A DNA stretch of 6,689 nucleotides from an uncultured Selenomonadales bacterium (GTDB taxonomy: Bacteria > Bacillota_C > Negativicutes > Selenomonadales > Selenomonadaceae), in the NCBI GenBank assembly GCA_946407175.1, contig CAMJNB010000074.1:1-6689 (forward strand), in the 5' to 3' direction. The notes below the pieces were generated by a model, which worked only from the letters and a program-made list of their open reading frames with translations, did not search any database and had not been told where the DNA came from. Both the position numbers and the translations under genes were made by a program. This document shows positions 6,478 through 6,689 of the stretch, one piece after another (position 1 is the first letter of the stretch; each line of letters begins with the position of its first letter).

Positions 6478-6689
6478 TCACTCTGAAAAATGAAAAATTT
6501 TACTTCGCGTCATGAAAGGCAGACTGTTACCGCGCGGAATTAAAAATGCATGGTCGCGGCGTACCGTCAAATCCCTTTCAATCCAGCCGTCAGTTATAAT
6601 TAAAATCGGCGCATCCTTAGGAAAATTATTCGCGTTGACAAGTAAATCTACCGCCGGTTGTAAAATCGTGCCGCCGCGTCCTTTCACTT
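6478..6689 (-). CDS. VWA-like protein, C-terminal fragment
   Basis: Only the last 70 or so residues lie in the window; the frame is open through the right edge, so the GTG at 6687 is not evidence of a start. GRGGT followed by P (about residues 3-11 of the visible part) and LIITDGW (29-35) match the second and third metal-site (MIDAS) elements of von Willebrand A-like domains, especially the DUF2201-type C-termini found beside MoxR-like ATPases. A tail HAFLIPRGNSLPF (46-58) follows. In such pairs the VWA protein is thought to act with an AAA+ partner, but no ATPase is visible here. The stop TGA overlaps the Shine-Dalgarno of the PHP-HD gene, 12 bases separate the two frames, and both are surely in one operon. 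VWA-like identity is fairly likely; the exact subfamily is uncertain. Confidence 0.65.
   Translation of the reverse strand, partial: VKGRGGTILQPAVDLLVNANNFPKDAPILIITDGWIERDLTVRRDHAFLIPRGNSLPFMTRSKIFHFSE

Noticed and set aside
1..6689. CRISPR array, mobile element, toxin-antitoxin or defence system
   Set aside because: No regularly spaced repeats, transposase, integrase, terminal repeats or recognisable defence genes were found.

Overview
The window reads as an ordinary chromosomal stretch of a bacterium of moderate GC content. ClpB, MetF, a TrpH-like PHP protein and a Rel-type HD domain, together with strong Shine-Dalgarno sites, sigma-A-like promoters and a TTG start, fit a member of the Bacillota. 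A Negativicutes-like organism is my best guess, but no marker here proves it. I see no phage, insertion sequence, CRISPR array, tRNA or rRNA.

Layout on the + strand: positions 1-202 are non-coding or low-confidence, start with an A-rich sequence that may be half of an intergenic palindrome, and end in an extended -10 promoter. Then come kptA (RNA 2'-phosphotransferase, 203-754) and an AAG/Mpg-type 3-methyladenine DNA glycosylase (818-1399), probably co-transcribed. A 125-base gap follows with a textbook promoter (TTGACA, 17 bases, TATCAT) flanked by an 8-bp inverted repeat. Next is clpB (1525-4161), closed by a strong intrinsic terminator at 4221-4259.

Layout on the - strand, convergent with clpB: the C-terminal end of a VWA-like protein enters from the right edge (6478-6689). 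It is followed 12 bases later by a PHP-HD fusion protein (5185-6465), and then by metF (4258-5103), which appears to have its own promoter in the 81-base gap.

The + strand genes are a nucleic-acid repair/processing pair next to a protein disaggregase; any functional link is only inferred from position. MetF supplies 5-methyl-tetrahydrofolate. The most unusual item is the PHP-HD protein: a nine-ligand PHP phosphoesterase joined to a Rel/SpoT-like HD hydrolase, translationally close to a VWA-like gene. Two database-style starts are probably too long (clpB, whose longest frame begins inside its own promoter, and metF, whose first TTG lies in its Shine-Dalgarno), and kptA may also start three codons later than its longest frame.
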